A stretch of DNA of 64,000 bases from JBFAPK01 sp040676675 (GCF_040676675.1 NZ_JBFAPK010000008.1:62001-126000), one strand, 5' to 3'; shown: positions 8,560-16,837, counted from the first letter of the stretch. Numbers and translations are program-made. Notes: a model not told the origin generated them from the letters alone.

Positions 8560-8937
8560 GTGTTCGACGTCGTTCGGACCTGTTCGAAGCCGCTCGGTCC
8601 GCTGCGTCCGGTCCCGGCCCGTCAGCAGACTGGACGGCGTGGGCGGCCCGCCACCGCCGCCCGGCGACACCCGACGGAGGCCCCGTGTGACGAGCTCCGC
8701 TTCCTGCCGACCGGTCCGGCCCCTCCCGACGCGTCGCCGACCGCGCCGGAGACGGAGGACGAGCGGGTCACCTGGGGGACACCCTTCTCCACCATCGGCC
8801 CGCGCCGTTACCTACGCGCCGCCCACGGCGAGGACCTGAGGTTGGTCCTGCGGATTCCCGCCTCTCTCCGCGCCGTCGGCGACGGCGTCCTGCGCGAGAT
8901 GGTCCGGCAGCTGCGAAGCGCGCACCGCGCCGCGTGA
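8560..8937 (+). CDS. Possible small hypothetical protein, start uncertain
   Basis: This is an open frame of up to 125 codons ending in TGA at 8935-8937. Only the last ~80 residues look protein-like ('FSTIGPRRYLRAAHGEDLRL', 'VLREMVRQLRSAH'), with an alternating helical pattern; the N-terminal part is Arg/Pro-rich and may be non-coding. No ATG is available and the GTG at 8560 has no clear ribosome site. The surrounding 8248-9066 holds no other gene I can support. Short repeated TTCGG/TTCGA words at ~8465-8600 may be a relic or regulatory sequence. Confidence 0.3.
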   Translation: MFDVVRTCSKPLGPLRPVPARQQTGRRGRPATAARRHPTEAPCDELRFLPTGPAPPDASPTAPETEDERVTWGTPFSTIGPRRYLRAAHGEDLRLVLRIPASLRAVGDGVLREMVRQLRSAHRAA

Positions 8938-9066
8938 CACGCGCCAGGGGCCGGCCGTCCTGGGCGGGCCGGATACCGAATCCGTAACGGGGTCGACGGT
9001 ACGTGGGACAACATGAATACTGCCTGGTGCAATCGCCCCCTCGCCCTCGGTGAAAGCAGCGCCCCC

Positions 9067-10467
9067 GTGAACTGCGCACACTGTTCCGCGCCCGTGGATT
9101 CCGGCCAGGGCAACTGTCCACAGTGCGGCCGGCCGATCGACGGAAGTCAGCCCGGTGGTTCGGCCCGGACCGGTCCCGGCCCCGCCGACGACTCGACGAC
9201 CGTACGGGTCGCCGTACCGGATCCGGACGCGAAGCCGGTCGGCACCCTCGCCGGTGGTGGCTCCCGCTGGTTCACGCACCGGCCCGGGGCGTACTCGTCC
9301 GTGCTCTGGTGGCTGACCGCCGGCATCACCCGGGACTGGCGGGGCACCATCGCCGCGCTGGTCGCCGCCTGGTTCGGGCTGCCCACGGCGATCCTGCTGG
9401 GGCTGGTCGCCGCCGCCTCCGCGGGTGTCGTCGGCTACTTCGGCTCGACCCAGCTCGCCGCCGACCGCCTGGCGGACGTGCCGGTCCTCGGTGACGTGCT
9501 CAACACCCTCGCCGGCAACGTCGGCGGCGGCCTCGGCGCGCTGCTCGGCATCGCGCTGGGGATCGTCGTGGGCGGGGTGGGCGGGTTGCTGCTGCCCTGG
9601 GCGATGGCCTACGCCGACGACCCCGTCGTCACCATCCTGGTCGTGCTCCTGCAGGTGGTGCTGGCGATCGTGATCGGCCTGCTCTACGTGCTCTACGGCG
9701 TGGCCCTGGAGCCCTGGCGGATGCGGCTCTCGGGAGCCCGTCGGCTGAGCCGCCGCGAGGCCGACCTCCTGCTGCCGCTGCTGCACGAGTGCGCCGACCG
9801 GCTGGGCCTGCCGAACGTACCGCGCCTGCTGGTGGACGACACCCGGGAGGCGCAGGCGCTCGCGTACACCCGGCACATCGTGGTGACCCGCGGCCTGCTC
9901 GACGAGTTCGACTACGACCCGGCGGTCATCTCCGGCGTGCTCAGCCACGAGCTGGTGCACTGGCACAACGCCGACGGCGTCTCCCGGCTGCTCGTCCGGG
10001 GGATAGCGCTGCCGCTCTACCTGCCGTACGCCGCCGCGACCTGGGTGCTGCGGGCCTTCCACAACTCGATCGTCCGGTTCCTGGCGGTGCTCGTGTCGTG
10101 GCCGATCGCCGCGGCCGTGCGGTTCTTCGTGATGCCGTTGCAGGCGGCGGGGAGCCGGGAGGCCGAGTACCGGGCCGACCAGGGCGCCGTACTGGCCCGG
10201 CAGCGCGACGGCCTGCGCCAGGCGCTGGAGCGGTTCCGGCGCAGCTTCGACGGCAGCCGCAACGGCTGGGACGAGGCGGTCTGCGCGTCGCACCCGCCGA
10301 ACGAGCTGCGCCTGGAGCAGCTCGAGGAGCCGGGGCGGCGGTACCCGCTGCCCCAGGCCCGGCGGCGGCAGCGGCCCGCTCCCACGACCGGTGGGACGGC
10401 CGGTGCCGACCGCACCGAAGCGGTGGTACCGGCGCAGCGCGGCACGGAACGGGAGGGACAACGATGA
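9067..10467 (+). CDS. Membrane M48-family zinc metalloprotease with N-terminal zinc ribbon
   Basis: The protein has 466 residues from the GTG at 9067, which follows a GGTGAAAG ribosome site; an ATG at 9013 would add 18 residues. It opens with a zinc ribbon (CAHC...CPQC), then a linker and 4-5 transmembrane segments (~residues 85-220). An M48 (HtpX/Ste24-like) domain follows, with HExxH in 'LSHELVHWHNADG' (~residue 300) and a downstream Glu in 'REAEYRADQGAV', consistent with the third zinc ligand. Such proteases act on membrane or misfolded proteins. It is translationally coupled (ATGA) to a second zinc-ribbon protein, suggesting a joint membrane-quality function. Confidence 0.88.
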   Translation: MNCAHCSAPVDSGQGNCPQCGRPIDGSQPGGSARTGPGPADDSTTVRVAVPDPDAKPVGTLAGGGSRWFTHRPGAYSSVLWWLTAGITRDWRGTIAALVAAWFGLPTAILLGLVAAASAGVVGYFGSTQLAADRLADVPVLGDVLNTLAGNVGGGLGALLGIALGIVVGGVGGLLLPWAMAYADDPVVTILVVLLQVVLAIVIGLLYVLYGVALEPWRMRLSGARRLSRREADLLLPLLHECADRLGLPNVPRLLVDDTREAQALAYTRHIVVTRGLLDEFDYDPAVISGVLSHELVHWHNADGVSRLLVRGIALPLYLPYAAATWVLRAFHNSIVRFLAVLVSWPIAAAVRFFVMPLQAAGSREAEYRADQGAVLARQRDGLRQALERFRRSFDGSRNGWDEAVCASHPPNELRLEQLEEPGRRYPLPQARRRQRPAPTTGGTAGADRTEAVVPAQRGTEREGQR

Positions 10468-11570
10468 CCGAGACGCAACCTTCGACGCAGTGCCCGACCT
10501 GCCGGGCCGAGATCGGCACCGAGGCGCGCTACTGCCCCCGCTGCGGGTACGCCCGCACGGTTCCCGGCGGCGTGTCGCAACCGCCAGGGGCCGGCGCGGC
10601 GGCCCCGTCGTCAGTGCTGCTGCCGACCCGGCCGTCCACGCGCGGCCTGGTCGTGACCGTGCTGGTCATCGCGGTGCTCCTCGTCGCTACGCTGCCGATC
10701 CTGGCGGTCCGGGCGCTCTTCTTCACGCCGGCGGACGTGGTGGAGGGTTACTTCGCGGCGCTGCGCGACCGCGACGCCGACGCCGCGTGGAGCCGGCTCG
10801 ACGACTCGTCCGGTCGGGCCGGCAACCCGCTGCTCGCCGCTCGGGCGCTGCGCGACCCGGGCTACACCCCGCCGGAGCGGGCGACCGTGCGCAAGGTGGA
10901 CATCGACGGCGACGAGGCGGACGTCACCGTCGGCTACCAGCTCGCCGGCGCGCCCGTCACCCAGCAGCTGAAGCTGGAGAGCGGCAGCGGGTTGGTCGAC
11001 CGGTGGCGGATCACCAACGGGCTGCTGCCCCTGCCGCTCCCGGCGTCGGCCCTGCCCGAGCTGCTGGTCGCGGGCAACCGGGTGACCGTGGGCGAGGGTG
11101 CCCAGTACGACGCCTTCCCCGGCACGTACCGCCTCGCCCTGCCCGAGAACCCGCTGGTCGAGCTGCCCCAGGTCGATCTCGTCACCGGCCAGCAGAGCCC
11201 GGACGTGACCCCGGCGCTGCGGCCCGCCGCGCAACAGGAGATCGAGAAGCAGGTACGCGCCTGGCTGGACAAGTGCGCGCAGAGCAAGACCGCCGAGCCG
11301 CCGGACTGCCCCTTCTCGTACTCCGGCTACTACGACGTCACCAGCATCGCCTGGCAGATCACCAAGTACCCGGAGCTGCGGATCGAGCTGGGTCCGAGCC
11401 TGACCGGCACCGCACGGGTCGACGGCAGCGGCGGGCAGGCGAAGGCGTCGGGGCGTACCAGTTCGGTCTTCTCGCCGACCTTCGAGGACACCACGTCCTT
11501 CGGGGTCGACGGCGCCGCCAGGGTCAACGCCTCCGGCGAGGTCGAGTTCGCACCCGCGCCCGATGAGTGA
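10464..11570 (+). CDS. Zinc-ribbon single-pass membrane protein of unknown function
   Basis: The 368-residue protein starts at an ATG overlapping the protease stop. Residues 10-32 form a zinc ribbon (CPTC...CPRC) and residues ~65-85 a transmembrane helix ending in 'PILAVRALFFTPADVVEGYF'. The remaining ~280 residues are probably extracytoplasmic. Residues ~90-150 resemble the small DUF4878/NTF2-like fold seen in actinobacterial exported proteins ('VVEGYFAALRDRDADAAWSRL'). No catalytic motif is visible. Gene order links it to the M48 protease, possibly as partner or substrate adaptor; that is inference. Confidence 0.75.
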   Translation: MTETQPSTQCPTCRAEIGTEARYCPRCGYARTVPGGVSQPPGAGAAAPSSVLLPTRPSTRGLVVTVLVIAVLLVATLPILAVRALFFTPADVVEGYFAALRDRDADAAWSRLDDSSGRAGNPLLAARALRDPGYTPPERATVRKVDIDGDEADVTVGYQLAGAPVTQQLKLESGSGLVDRWRITNGLLPLPLPASALPELLVAGNRVTVGEGAQYDAFPGTYRLALPENPLVELPQVDLVTGQQSPDVTPALRPAAQQEIEKQVRAWLDKCAQSKTAEPPDCPFSYSGYYDVTSIAWQITKYPELRIELGPSLTGTARVDGSGGQAKASGRTSSVFSPTFEDTTSFGVDGAARVNASGEVEFAPAPDE

Positions 11571-12294
11571 GCCGGTGCCGGCGGCCGAGCGTGGACCGGC
11601 GACCGAGGGCGGGCCGACGAACGGGTCGGTCGGGGAGCGCCCGGCGCCGCCCAGCCCGTACGGGGCCTTCGCGGCCGTCGACGCGCTCGGCGGGACGGCG
11701 GCGCCCCTGCTCGCCGGTTTCGCGGTGACGCTGCTCGCCCTCGTGCTGCAGATCGAGTCGGCGCTGCGCTGGCCGGACCCGGTGCTCGTGCTGCTCGGCC
11801 TCGCCTTCGTGCTCTTCCTGCAGGTGGTGCAGCTCAACGCGCAGGCGAAGGCGTACGCCGTGACGCCGGCCCAGGCCCTGGAGTGGTACGCCGACGCGGA
11901 CGACCCGCAGCGGCGGGCGGTGGTCGACTGGGAGTTGCGCCACCACCTGGCGTGCTGGCAGCACCTCGTCGCCCGCACCCGTACCCGCTACAACCTGGGC
12001 GTGCTGACGCTGCTGGTCGGCGCGGCCGTGATGCTCGTACCGCACGCGCCCGCCCGGCTCGGCGCGGTCCGGATCGCGGCCATCGCCGTCATCGGTGCCG
12101 GCATCGTGGTCGAGCTGCTGGAACTCTTCGGGCAGCGACTCTCCGGACGCAACGGGCGGCCCCGGGGGTGGAACTGGCTGCGCCGGGCGGTCGGCTGGCT
12201 CGTCCCGCTCCACCCGCCCGTCCCGCCGCCGCCCTTTCCCGCGCGGCCCCGATCCCGTCCCGGGCCGGCGCCCCGGCGCCCGCGCGACTCCTGA
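11563..12294 (+). CDS. Polytopic membrane protein of unknown function
   Basis: The 243-residue protein begins at an ATG that overlaps the previous stop by 8 bp, so it belongs to the same unit as the M48 protease. Four hydrophobic segments are visible at ~45-62, ~68-90, ~145-162 and ~168-188. The conserved-looking loop 'ALEWYADADDPQRRAVVDWELRH' lies between the pairs, and a Pro-rich basic C-terminus follows. I do not recognise the family. Topology suggests a cytoplasmic middle loop. Confidence 0.7.
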   Translation: MSEPVPAAERGPATEGGPTNGSVGERPAPPSPYGAFAAVDALGGTAAPLLAGFAVTLLALVLQIESALRWPDPVLVLLGLAFVLFLQVVQLNAQAKAYAVTPAQALEWYADADDPQRRAVVDWELRHHLACWQHLVARTRTRYNLGVLTLLVGAAVMLVPHAPARLGAVRIAAIAVIGAGIVVELLELFGQRLSGRNGRPRGWNWLRRAVGWLVPLHPPVPPPPFPARPRSRPGPAPRRPRDS

Positions 12295-12328
12295 GGACGG
12301 TCGGCACGAGGCCGGGCAGCGGCACGAG

Positions 12329-12394
12329 CGCGCAACTGCGGGGAAAGAGGGGCCTCGCGAGCCGCCGAGGGGCCTCGTTCCTCGCAGTTGCGCG
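12329..12394. terminator. Bidirectional hairpin between convergent genes
   Basis: Inverted arms CGCGCAACTGCG (12329-12340) and CGCAGTTGCGCG (12383-12394) enclose a loop containing two GGGGCCTCG words. It sits between the convergent membrane-protein and zinc-protein genes and probably terminates both transcripts. Confidence 0.6.
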
Positions 12395-12441
12395 ATCACC
12401 CCGGTCACCGTCGGGGCGGCCCGATCATGCGGCATCGCTCG

Positions 12442-12648
12442 TCAGCGGGCGTCTTCCTCGTCGTCGTCCCACTCCTCCTCGGGCCCGTACCAGCCGTCGC
12501 CCCCCGGGAGGGCGCCGTCCCAGACCCCGTAGTAGTCGCAGGAGTTCATGTGCTCAGCGCCGGGCGGTACCGAACAGACCGGGCACCTGTCGTTCCGGTC
12601 GTACGCGGCGTGCGCCCCCGGCGTGTTGCCCGGTCCGTTCCACTGCAT
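12442..12648 (-). CDS. Small CCHC zinc-binding-like acidic protein
   Basis: The 68-residue protein has its ATG at 12648 preceded by a strong GGAGGA ribosome site. It contains one compact metal-binding pattern, CxxC-x7-H-x3-C ('RCPVCSVPP...HMNSC'), and a very acidic, Trp/Tyr-containing C-terminus ('EEEWDDDEEDAR'). It has no membrane segment. Similar short proteins occur widely in actinomycetes without known function. The frame is open further upstream, but the ribosome site decides this start. Confidence 0.65.
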   Translation of the reverse strand: MQWNGPGNTPGAHAAYDRNDRCPVCSVPPGAEHMNSCDYYGVWDGALPGGDGWYGPEEEWDDDEEDAR

Positions 12649-12849
12649 GCGATCCTCCGAACCGCGCCCTGCCGTCGCCGCCCCGGGCCACGGTCGCTCG
12701 ACGTCGCGGTCGATCGACCCGTCTCGAAGCCGCGTCCACGCTAGAGGGTCCGCCCGGTCCTGTCCACGACCGCCCGGAATCCGCGGCCGCTCGCGCGGAT
12801 CCGAGAACGGGACTCCGGGGATCAATCACCCCGGAACGGGCCCTGGGGG

Positions 12850-13443
12850 TCAGTCACCCCCGGCGACGTAGGTGGCGATGATCGCGCCGGTGCCGGTCAC
12901 CCGGCTGTCGGTCAACCGCAGCGGACGGTGTGCGGCGTCGTCGGGGAAGAGGCGCTTACCGCCACCCAGCACCAGCGGGTCGATCATCAACCGGAGCTCG
13001 TCCACCAGGTCCAGCGCCAACAGGCTCCGGACGAGCCCAGGGCTGCCGACGACGTGCAGGTCCTTGCCCTCCTCGGCCTTCAGAGCGCGCACGGCCGCGC
13101 CGATGTCGCCGCGCAGCAGCGTGGAGTTCTGCCAGCGGAGCGGCTCCGCGAGGCTCGTCGAGGCGACGTACTTCGGCAACGAGTTCAGCGGGTCGGCGAG
13201 CACCCGCTGCTCCTCCGGCGCGGTCGGCCAGTGGGCGGCGAAGATCTCGTACGTGCCGCGTCCCAGCAGGTAGCCGCCCGCGCCGCGCACGTTCTCGACC
13301 ACCCAGCTCATGGACAGCTCGTCGAGGTAGCGGCTGTGCCAGCCACCGTGCCCGAAGCCGCCGGTCACATCCTCGTCGGCATAGCTGGGAGCCTGCACCA
13401 CCCCGTCCAGCGTCATGAACTCGTCCGCGACTACCTTCCGCAT
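12850..13443 (-). CDS. RibD C-terminal/dihydrofolate-reductase-family oxidoreductase
   Basis: The 197-residue protein has the fold signature of the RibD_C/DHFR-like superfamily: N-terminal 'VVADEFMTLDGVVQAP', the nucleotide-binding 'GGYLLGRGTYEIFAAHW' near residue 58, 'DLHVVGSPGLVRSLLALDLVDEL' near 128 and 'LVLGGGKRLFPDD' near 160. Members bind NAD(P)H; most single-domain actinobacterial copies have no known substrate and are not folate enzymes. The ATG at 13443 follows a GAGG-like site. It is transcribed alone. Confidence 0.87.
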   Translation of the reverse strand: MRKVVADEFMTLDGVVQAPSYADEDVTGGFGHGGWHSRYLDELSMSWVVENVRGAGGYLLGRGTYEIFAAHWPTAPEEQRVLADPLNSLPKYVASTSLAEPLRWQNSTLLRGDIGAAVRALKAEEGKDLHVVGSPGLVRSLLALDLVDELRLMIDPLVLGGGKRLFPDDAAHRPLRLTDSRVTGTGAIIATYVAGGD

Positions 13444-13677
13444 CCCGGCCTCCTACCGGTCGTCACCCGCCCCCGCGTCCATGGCGCGGATGGGCCCTGT
13501 CACCGGCTGGGACGGAGCCGGGCCCCCGTCTTCGACATCACCCGCGCAGTGTTCGGAGCCGGCGATCACCGGGCCGGCTCCCAACTGGGTGAACTTCGTT
13601 CGATGCCACGGGTGACCGGTCACGTGTGCGGTGAACCAGCAGCCGGCGCGGGCCCTGGTCACCAGAACGCCGGCGGC

Positions 13678-14379
13678 CTACGCGACGGCGCGGGGAGAGC
13701 CCGGCTCGGCCGTGCCCGTGATCGCTCGCGGGTCCCGGTCCCGCAGGGCCCAGCGGCGGGCCAGGACGACCGCGCCGGTGACCGCGGCGACGACGAGCGC
13801 GACCTCGGCGAGCACCACCGGCCCGGAGTCGCTGTAGCCGGTGGACCGGGCGAAACCGATCGTGATCGGCGTGACGACCACGCCGGCCAGCGGCAGGAGC
13901 AGGCTCATGGCGTTTCCGGTGGACCGGGCCCCGGGCAGGTCGCGCAGGTGTACCCGGACCGCGGCGACCGCGCCGACGACGACGACGACCGCGGCGGCGC
14001 CGCCGTAGTAGAGCAGGACCGCCAGGAGTATCGGCACCTCGACGTCGCGGGGCAGGTCGACCAGCCGGACCATCGCGGGGTAGACCGCCAGCAGGACGAG
14101 GTAGCCCAGCGCGGCCCCCAGCAGGGCGCCGACGAGCGCGGTGCGGAGCACCCGCCCGTATGCGCGGGGGGTCCGGCGGACGCCGGCCTCGTCGGCGAGC
14201 CGCCTCGCCAGCCCGCGTACGTCGCCGCCGAGCAGCTGTGCCGGCGTGATGCCGTCGGCGGCGGCCGATTCCAGTTCGGACCGCAGGTCGGCCGCGAGCG
14301 TGGCGGCGTCGCTGCGGTGTACGCCGTACGCCCGCCACTCTGCTTCGGCGGTCGCGATGGCGTCGTCAATGGTGTCCAC
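13678..14379 (-). CDS. HAAS/DUF1700-like membrane partner of PadR
   Basis: The 233-residue protein starts at GTG 14379, six bases after a GAGGAG site that lies inside the end of padR; the genes are separated by only 2 bp. The N-terminal ~70 residues are helical ('AIATAEAEWRAYGV', 'LAADLRSELESAAADG', 'LARRLADEAGV'), the pattern of HAAS-type domains that pair with PadR regulators. Four hydrophobic segments follow (~80-100, ~110-135, ~160-180, ~190-210). It is probably a membrane sensor or effector controlled by PadR. Family naming is tentative; the padR link is firm. Confidence 0.75.
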   Translation of the reverse strand: MDTIDDAIATAEAEWRAYGVHRSDAATLAADLRSELESAAADGITPAQLLGGDVRGLARRLADEAGVRRTPRAYGRVLRTALVGALLGAALGYLVLLAVYPAMVRLVDLPRDVEVPILLAVLLYYGGAAAVVVVVGAVAAVRVHLRDLPGARSTGNAMSLLLPLAGVVVTPITIGFARSTGYSDSGPVVLAEVALVVAAVTGAVVLARRWALRDRDPRAITGTAEPGSPRAVA

Positions 14380-14381
14380 GG

Positions 14382-14762
14382 TCAACTCCTCGGGCTGTCG
14401 GGGACGGAGTCGGTGAGAGTGCTGTCGACGGTGCCGACGAAGTGCGTCCACTGCTGCCGCCAGGCGCGCAGGCGGGCGTGGCCGGCGTCGGTGAGCGTGT
14501 AGACCTTGCGCGCCGGCCCGCTGGGGCTGGCCTGCATCTCGTCGGCGACCAGGCCCAGGCGTCGCATCCGGGTCAGCAGCGGGTAGATCGTGCCGTAGCC
14601 GACCGGCTGGAAGCCGGCGGCGTCGAACCGGTGGACCAGTTCGTAGCCGTGTGCCGGCTCCTTGGCCAGCAGCGCGAGCAGGCACATGTCGAGCACCCCG
14701 CGGAGCAGCTGGGTCTGCCGGTCGCCGTCTCCGGCGGCGTCCGCCGTCCCGGTCACTGTCAT
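14382..14762 (-). CDS. PadR-family transcriptional repressor
   Basis: The 126-residue protein has the PadR winged-helix core ('LLRGVLDMCLLALLAKEPAHGYELV', 'GTIYPLLTRMRRLGLV', 'ARKVYTLTDAGHARL') and a short C-terminal dimerisation helix. I place the start at ATG 14762: a consensus-like promoter ends 7 bp upstream, so the mRNA should be leaderless, while in-frame ATGs further upstream fall within the promoter. A 32-bp palindrome lies across the promoter, indicating autorepression. It forms an operon with the membrane gene downstream. Confidence 0.9.
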   Translation of the reverse strand: MTVTGTADAAGDGDRQTQLLRGVLDMCLLALLAKEPAHGYELVHRFDAAGFQPVGYGTIYPLLTRMRRLGLVADEMQASPSGPARKVYTLTDAGHARLRAWRQQWTHFVGTVDSTLTDSVPDSPRS

Positions 14763-14763
14763 G

Positions 14764-14799
14764 CGACGCATAATAGTGGCCACTATTATGCGTCGTCAA
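14764..14799 (-). promoter_or_regulatory. padR leaderless promoter with 32-bp palindromic operator
   Basis: On the minus strand, TTGACG (14799-14794) and TATTAT (14775-14770) are separated by 18 bp, and the padR ATG follows 7 bp after the -10 box. A perfect 32-bp palindrome (14764-14795, centre AGTGGCCACT) covers the spacer and both box edges. An additional half-site, AATAGTGGC, lies at ~14799-14807. Confidence 0.8.
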
Positions 14800-14810
14800 A
14801 TAGTGGCGCC

Positions 14811-14882
14811 GCTACCCGTCCCGCCGGCGAACAAACCCGGCCGGCCGCTACCCGTTCCGCCGGTGGGCAAACCCGGCCGGCC
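14811..14882. repeat. 36-bp tandem repeat, two copies
   Basis: Units 14811-14846 and 14847-14882 both start GCTACCCGT and end AAACCCGGCCGGCC, with 4 differences. They lie in the spacer between padR and the next gene; function unknown. Confidence 0.7.
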
Positions 14883-14968
14883 GGTACCGCTGGCGCGGAT
14901 CCCGTCCGCATGCCCGGCGGTCCTGCGGGCAATCCAGGGGTACGCCTATCCGTCAGCGAGGTGAGCAG

Positions 14969-15418
14969 ATGAGCGCGAGCAGACGAACCGACGACGGCGG
15001 GCCGCCTCCCGGCTCGGGTCCCGGTGGTCGCCCCGAGGGTGACCCGTCCATCGAGCCGGCCGGGCCGGAGGGGGTCGGGCCGTACGGCTGGGGCGGCCGG
15101 GAGGACCGGGACGCGCCCTGGGGGGTCGACCAGGACAACCCGCTGGACGAGGGGAGCGAGCCGACGGCGGTACCGGAGGGGCGCCGGGGCGAGCGCCGCG
15201 CCGGCCAGCCCGGTCTCGGCCCGCACGAGCCGATCGGCTCGGTGGAGCCGACCCGCTACCAGGAGGCCGGTCCCGGCGCGCCCCCTGATCCCGCACCGCG
15301 CCGACGGACCTTCCCGAACGACCGTCCGGTCGAGGACCGGCCCGACAACTCGATCGAGCGGGAGACGAGTTTCCGCCCCGAGGGAGCGGCCCGACGGGGC
15401 GGCGGCAGCGGCCGGTAG
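14969..15418 (+). CDS. Disordered Gly/Pro/Arg-rich hypothetical protein
   Basis: The 149-residue protein has its ATG at 14969 after a GAGGTGAG ribosome site. Composition is dominated by Gly, Pro, Arg, Glu and Asp with no hydrophobic core, so it is probably intrinsically disordered. Short motifs such as 'PYGWGG', 'HEPIGSVEPTRY' and 'PNDRPVEDRPDNSIE' stand out, of a kind conserved in small Micromonosporaceae/Streptomyces hypotheticals. No function can be assigned. It precedes the HExxH protein by 136 bp in the same direction and may share its transcript. Confidence 0.6.
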   Translation: MSASRRTDDGGPPPGSGPGGRPEGDPSIEPAGPEGVGPYGWGGREDRDAPWGVDQDNPLDEGSEPTAVPEGRRGERRAGQPGLGPHEPIGSVEPTRYQEAGPGAPPDPAPRRRTFPNDRPVEDRPDNSIERETSFRPEGAARRGGGSGR

Positions 15419-15554
15419 TCCGGCCCGGGGAGCCGTCGCACCCCGCCGACCGGGTACCGAAAAGCGCCCCTGTCGGCATTCTTACGTTGGTCGATCAACC
15501 TCGGCCGACCCGGTTAGGCTGTCCGGACCCCGATCCTCGACGAGATCAGGAACA

Positions 15555-16766
15555 ATGTGGGCCCTTCGCGACACCATCCCGGCCGGCACCGCTCCGCGGG
15601 TGGTCCCGCGCCCTGCTCCGCGTGAGGCGGGCCGGCACGAGCGGATCCTCGCCCTGCAACGCGCCGCCGGGAACCGGGCGACGGTCGCCGCGCTGGCCGG
15701 CCGCGACACGGCCCGCACCGGCGGCGGCGTCCTCGTGCTTCAGCGCGGCGGGACCGGGCTGGCCGGCGAGAAGGTGTCGAAGAAGTACGCCAAGACGGTG
15801 CGGGGCGGCTTCGACAGGTGGGCCGGACTCAGCCTCAACGAGCGGATGAGCATGCTGCTGGAACCGGCGATCGCCGCGCTCGCCGCCGCCGGTGTACCGC
15901 GCGCGCCCGGGGTCATCGATCCGACGCGCAAGATGACCGGCACCGCCGAGCACGCCGCCTTCAACCGGGGCCTCTGGCAGGTGTGGTTCAACCCCGACTT
16001 CCTGACGGGCCCGGTCACGCCGGAGGAGTTCGGCCGCTGCGCCAACACCGCGTACCACGAGTGCCGGCACGCCGAGCAGGTCTTCCGGGTGGCGCGCAAG
16101 CTGGCCGGCGAGGGGAAGGGGGCGGACGTCATCGCGGCGGCGATCCAGATCCCGCTCAACATCGCCAAGGAGGCCGTGACCAGGCCGCTGAAGGCGAAGG
16201 AAAAGGCCGAGTGGGCGGAGGCCGAGCGGTGGCAGCTCAACATCGAGGTGGGGCACGACGGGCAGTCGCCGGCGGACCTCGTCAACGCGCGGAAGGACCA
16301 GGCCCTCATCGACTACCACCAGGCGCGGTCGATGTGGCGGGCCTGGCAGAAGGTGTTCGACAACGCTCCCACGGCCGATCCGCAGCTGCGCAACTACTTC
16401 GACAGCGAACTGCTGAAGCCGGGCGGTGCCGCGCGGATGAAGCAGCTGACGGAGGGGTTGCAGGACAGGTACGTCCGAACCCGGGAGCTTGCCAAGCAGG
16501 CCTATCTGCAGTACGCCAAGATGCCGGTCGAGGAGGACGCCTGGGCCACGGGAGGCATGATCGAGCGGCATCTGAACCTGAAGCCGGCCACGGCCGAGGC
16601 CGAACTGGACAACCTCGACCTCGACGAGCGGACCATGACGCCCATCGCGCAGCCGGGGCTGGACAACGCGCAGCCGGATCTGGGCGGTCCGGAACTCGAC
16701 CTGTCGAACCTGAGCGCGCAGGAGCAGATTCTCCTGGCGGCGATGAAGAAGGCCTTCGACGGGTGA
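15555..16766 (+). CDS. eCIS/DUF4157-associated-type protein with HExxH metalloprotease-like motif
   Basis: The protein has 403 residues. Its N-terminus carries the 'ILALQRAAGNRATVAAL' and 'GVLVLQR' pattern (residues ~35-65) typical of proteins exported with extracellular contractile injection systems and DUF4157 toxins. The middle holds 'NTAYHECRHAEQVFRVARKL' (~residue 170), an HExxH zinc-peptidase-like motif within a helix, flanked by a folded helical domain to ~residue 350. The C-terminus is acidic and Leu/Asp-rich with repeated 'LDNAQPDL' / 'PELDLSNL' units. There is no signal peptide. No contractile-tail gene lies within this window. Start is ATG 15555 after an AGG-type site; function as effector is inference. 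Confidence 0.65.
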   Translation: MWALRDTIPAGTAPRVVPRPAPREAGRHERILALQRAAGNRATVAALAGRDTARTGGGVLVLQRGGTGLAGEKVSKKYAKTVRGGFDRWAGLSLNERMSMLLEPAIAALAAAGVPRAPGVIDPTRKMTGTAEHAAFNRGLWQVWFNPDFLTGPVTPEEFGRCANTAYHECRHAEQVFRVARKLAGEGKGADVIAAAIQIPLNIAKEAVTRPLKAKEKAEWAEAERWQLNIEVGHDGQSPADLVNARKDQALIDYHQARSMWRAWQKVFDNAPTADPQLRNYFDSELLKPGGAARMKQLTEGLQDRYVRTRELAKQAYLQYAKMPVEEDAWATGGMIERHLNLKPATAEAELDNLDLDERTMTPIAQPGLDNAQPDLGGPELDLSNLSAQEQILLAAMKKAFDG

Positions 16767-16837
16767 CGACGCCCCGGCCGGCGAACCGGCCGGAACGGAC
16801 CGCCTGCCTAAGCGGTCGGAACGGAGCGCTCGCGAAG

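Noticed and set aside
13453..13662. 69-codon minus-strand frame between the reductase and the PadR partner
   Set aside because: It has no ribosome site or recognisable motif; kept only as a note because it contains unusual His/Trp/Cys residues.
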